Origin: CAVRXQ01 sp963831155
GTDB lineage: Bacteria; Actinomycetota; Acidimicrobiia; Acidimicrobiales; Bog-793
Assembly: GCA_963831155.1 (NCBI GenBank)
Contig: CAWHOY010000008.1
Span: forward strand, 124,001 to 188,000
Length of the DNA: 64,000 nucleotides
Reading direction: 5' to 3'
In this document: piece by piece, positions 61,864 through 64,000 of the stretch
Layout of the letters: each line of letters begins with the position of its first letter
Numbering within the stretch: the first letter of the stretch is position 1
Notes under the pieces: generated by a model
Told to the model about the DNA's origin: nothing
Databases searched by the model: none
What the model saw: the letters and a program-made list of their open reading frames with translations, nothing else
Made by a program: the position numbers and the translations under genes

Positions 61864-63504
61864 ATGGCCGTACGGGACCATGCGACCGCGGCGGAGACGA
61901 GCGCGGTCCTGGACGAGGCACACCTCGGGGATATCCAGGGTGCCCTTGGGACGATAAAGGTCGAAGACACCGGCGCGCGCCGGACTTGGCTCGCGCGCCT
62001 GTTAACGCTGGCCGCGATCGTCGGGCCCGGGCTCATCGTCATGGTCGGCGACAACGACGCCGGTGGCGTCGCGACGTACGCGCAGGCGGGTCAGAACTAC
62101 GGGCTCTCGCTTTTGTGGGTGCTGCCGTTACTGATCCCCGTCCTCATCGTCAACCAAGAGATGGTCGTTCGCCTTGGCGCGGTCACCGGCGTCGGCCACG
62201 CGCGCCTGATCAACGAGCGTTTCGGCAAGTTCTGGGGCGCATTCAGCGTCGGCGACCTTTTCATCTTGAATTTCTTGACGATCATGACGGAGTTCATCGG
62301 CGTCAGCCTGGCGCTCGGCTACTTCGGTGTCTCGATGTACATCTCGGTTCCGATCGCGGCGCTTGCGTTGATGGCGATGACGGCGACGGGGAGCTTCCGT
62401 CGCTGGGAGCGGTTCATGTTGATCTTCGTCGTGGCGAACTTCTTGGTGATCCCGCTCGTGATCTTCTCCCACCCCCACGCCGGGCCGATCGTGCGCGGGA
62501 TCTTCATCCCGGGGATCCAAGGAGGGGTGACGTCAACGGCTGTGTTGCTGATCATCGCGATCATCGGCACGACGGTCGCGCCGTGGCAGCTGTTCTTCCA
62601 GCAGTCGAACATCGTCGACAAGCGGATCACGCCGCGCTGGATCAACTACGAGCGCGCCGACACGGCGATCGGTTCGGTGATCACCGTCGTCGGAGCGGTG
62701 CTCATCGCCGCGACGGCGGGCTTCGCCTTCGCGCACACCCGCTACGCGGGACACTTCACCAACGCCGAGGGCGTTGCGCGCGGTCTTGAACGTCTGCTCG
62801 GCAACAGCGCCGGGACGCTTTTCGCGATCGTGCTCCTGAACGCCTCGATCATCGGCGCGGCAGCGGTGACATTGTCAACGTCCTACGCGTTCGGCGACGT
62901 GTTCTCGATGAAGCACTCGTTGCACCGGCGTGTCACGGACGCGAAAACCTTCTACGCCACTTTCTTTGGTCTCGTCGCACTCGCCGCGGGTTTCGTCCTC
63001 ATCCCACACGCGCCGTTGGGCCTGATCACGACGTCGGTCCAGGCCCTCGCCGGCGTGTTGCTGCCGAGCGCCACGGTCTTCCTTCTTCTGCTCTGCAACG
63101 ACAAAGAGGTGCTCGGACCCTGGGTGAACAAACTGTGGCTCAACATCGTCGCCGGCTTGATTGTCTCGGTGCTCATCGCGCTGTCGTTGATCCTGATGGC
63201 GACGACGCTGTTCCCGAGCATCAACATCGACCTCGTCATGAGCCTTTTGGGGGTCGTGCTCGCCGGCGGGGGCGTCGTGGCGGCGGTCATCGGCTGGCGA
63301 CTGCACGGCCAGCGCGTCGTCACCGAGGAGGATCGCCTGGCCCGCGCGCATCGCGAAGGCTGGCGGATGCCGCCATTGACACTGCTCGAGCGGCCGGTGT
63401 GGTCGCGGGGGCGCAAGTGGTCGATGCTCGCGCTGCGCCTCTACCTCGTCGTCGCCGTGGTCTTGCTTGCCGTGCGCGCCGTACAGATCGGGATCGGCCA
63501 CTGA
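61864..63504 (+). CDS. Nramp-related metal transporter, probably Mg2+ (NRMT type)
   Basis: 546 residues from ATG 61864 with GGGAGG ten bases upstream; GTG 61807 would add 19 residues and is less likely. About 11-12 helices and Nramp spacing. The helix-1 metal loop is GDNDAGG (Asp63, Asn64, Asp65) instead of DPGN, and helix 6 reads VAPWQ (A239-P-W) instead of the MPH methionine motif. Loss of that Met, plus the M-box upstream, argues for Mg2+ rather than Mn2+/Fe2+ transport, as reported for Nramp-related Mg transporters. A soluble C-terminal tail of about 60 residues precedes the last helix. Confidence 0.85.
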   Translation: MAVRDHATAAETSAVLDEAHLGDIQGALGTIKVEDTGARRTWLARLLTLAAIVGPGLIVMVGDNDAGGVATYAQAGQNYGLSLLWVLPLLIPVLIVNQEMVVRLGAVTGVGHARLINERFGKFWGAFSVGDLFILNFLTIMTEFIGVSLALGYFGVSMYISVPIAALALMAMTATGSFRRWERFMLIFVVANFLVIPLVIFSHPHAGPIVRGIFIPGIQGGVTSTAVLLIIAIIGTTVAPWQLFFQQSNIVDKRITPRWINYERADTAIGSVITVVGAVLIAATAGFAFAHTRYAGHFTNAEGVARGLERLLGNSAGTLFAIVLLNASIIGAAAVTLSTSYAFGDVFSMKHSLHRRVTDAKTFYATFFGLVALAAGFVLIPHAPLGLITTSVQALAGVLLPSATVFLLLLCNDKEVLGPWVNKLWLNIVAGLIVSVLIALSLILMATTLFPSINIDLVMSLLGVVLAGGGVVAAVIGWRLHGQRVVTEEDRLARAHREGWRMPPLTLLERPVWSRGRKWSMLALRLYLVVAVVLLAVRAVQIGIGH

Positions 63505-63549
63505 TTTCGATTTCTTGCCGCGTCGTGATTTCGCGGTGAGGATCTTGCG

Positions 63550-64000
63550 ATGCACTCTCGCGCGGAGGACCCCGGAGTGACGGCGTCGGGGCAACCTCCT
63601 CTCCGGGTCGCGTTGCTCTGCTATCGGGGCAACCCGAGGTGCGGCGGGCAAGGCGTCTATGCACGCCACCTCTCGCGTGCACTCGTCAAGGCCGGACACG
63701 ACGTCACCGTGTTCTCTGGCCAGCCGTACCCGGAACTCGACGCGGGCGTCGACTTCGAGCCGGTCCCGAGTCTCGATCTGTACCGCGATCTCGACGCCTT
63801 CCGCCGACCGAGACTGCGGGAGATCGAGTCGTTCGCCGACGTCGCGGAGCTTCTCGCGATGTGGAGCGGCGGGTTCGGCGAGCCGCGCGCGTTTTCGTGG
63901 CGGGTCGCAGAGGCGCTTTCGGGCCGTCGCTCCGAATTCGACGTCATCCACGACAATCACGGACTTGGCACGGGCTTGATCCGCCTCATCGAAGAGGGCT
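63550..64000 (+). CDS. family 4 glycosyltransferase (5' part; cut by window end)
   Basis: 150 residues visible from an ATG with GAGG upstream. LRVALLCYRGNPRCGGQGVYARHLSRALVKAGHDVTVFSG, split here by position, is the N-terminal GT-B domain with its glycine-rich loop, and FDVIHDNHGLGTGLI near the window end is the acceptor-side strand. The donor-binding domain lies beyond the window. Cytosolic sugar transfer, substrate unknown. It belongs to the flanking high-GC genes, not to the island. 45 bp after the transporter. Confidence 0.8.
   Translation, partial: MHSRAEDPGVTASGQPPLRVALLCYRGNPRCGGQGVYARHLSRALVKAGHDVTVFSGQPYPELDAGVDFEPVPSLDLYRDLDAFRRPRLREIESFADVAELLAMWSGGFGEPRAFSWRVAEALSGRRSEFDVIHDNHGLGTGLIRLIEEG

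Overview
The window is a 64 kb chromosomal stretch from a high-GC actinobacterium. Several genes support this: a fused multifunctional 2-oxoglutarate dehydrogenase (kgd), mycothiol S-conjugate amidase (mca), an LpdA-type quinone reductase, a SigK/RskA-like sigma/anti-sigma pair, a PspA-PspAA-HtpX-PspAB envelope-stress operon, and the gene order secA-prfB-ftsE-ftsX. GTG and TTG starts are frequent. I cannot place it more precisely; nothing is diagnostic of a common genus, and a deep-branching class of Actinomycetota is as likely as any.

Layout. 1-4396: an ABC permease fragment, a secreted repeat protein, a phosphoribosyltransferase and a GMC oxidoreductase. 4370-28042: the most striking structure, a roughly 22.7 kb polysaccharide-biosynthesis island bracketed by two apparently identical 485-bp direct repeats. 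Each repeat contains the 5' ends of the divergent GMC oxidoreductase and lpdA genes, so the left copy leaves an lpdA truncated after 125 codons and the right copy leaves a GMC stub plus the intact lpdA. This is the geometry left by single-crossover integration of a circular element or by a recombinational duplication. The island is visibly less GC-rich than its flanks. It holds GT2 and GT4 glycosyltransferases, a NodB-type deacetylase, an ATP-grasp ligase, a flavin monooxygenase-like protein, a methyltransferase, a GT2-flippase fusion, a 1245-residue membrane/GT2/GT-C fusion, a GH16 glycanase and several gene remnants, including a degenerate IS3-type element.

27666-36230: intact lpdA, rskA-sigK, a small Tat-exported protein with a DUF4331 protein, a frameshifted VOC protein, endonuclease IV, miaB and a methyltransferase. 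36375-54326: core genes, namely secA, prfB, ftsEX, a serine beta-lactamase-like protein, rmlA, a geranylgeranyl-reductase-like oxidoreductase, a TIGR01777 SDR, kgd, a NYN-type RNase, a fabZ-like dehydratase with a probable ATT start, xth, pterin carbinolamine dehydratase and a DUF6687-like protein. 54345-57019: the psp operon. 57158-64000: mca, an SCP2 protein, a soluble MgtE-N/CBS protein, a secreted alpha/beta hydrolase, an M-box (Mg2+) riboswitch followed by an Nramp-related transporter whose metal site departs from the Mn/Fe consensus, and a GT4 gene cut by the window end.

How they work together: the island can encode assembly, modification, flipping and trimming of an exported glycan, but no initiating sugar-phosphate transferase and no recognisable Wzy polymerase or Wzz regulator was found, so it probably depends on genes elsewhere. 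The flanking genes are ordinary housekeeping functions plus envelope-stress and Mg2+ homeostasis modules.
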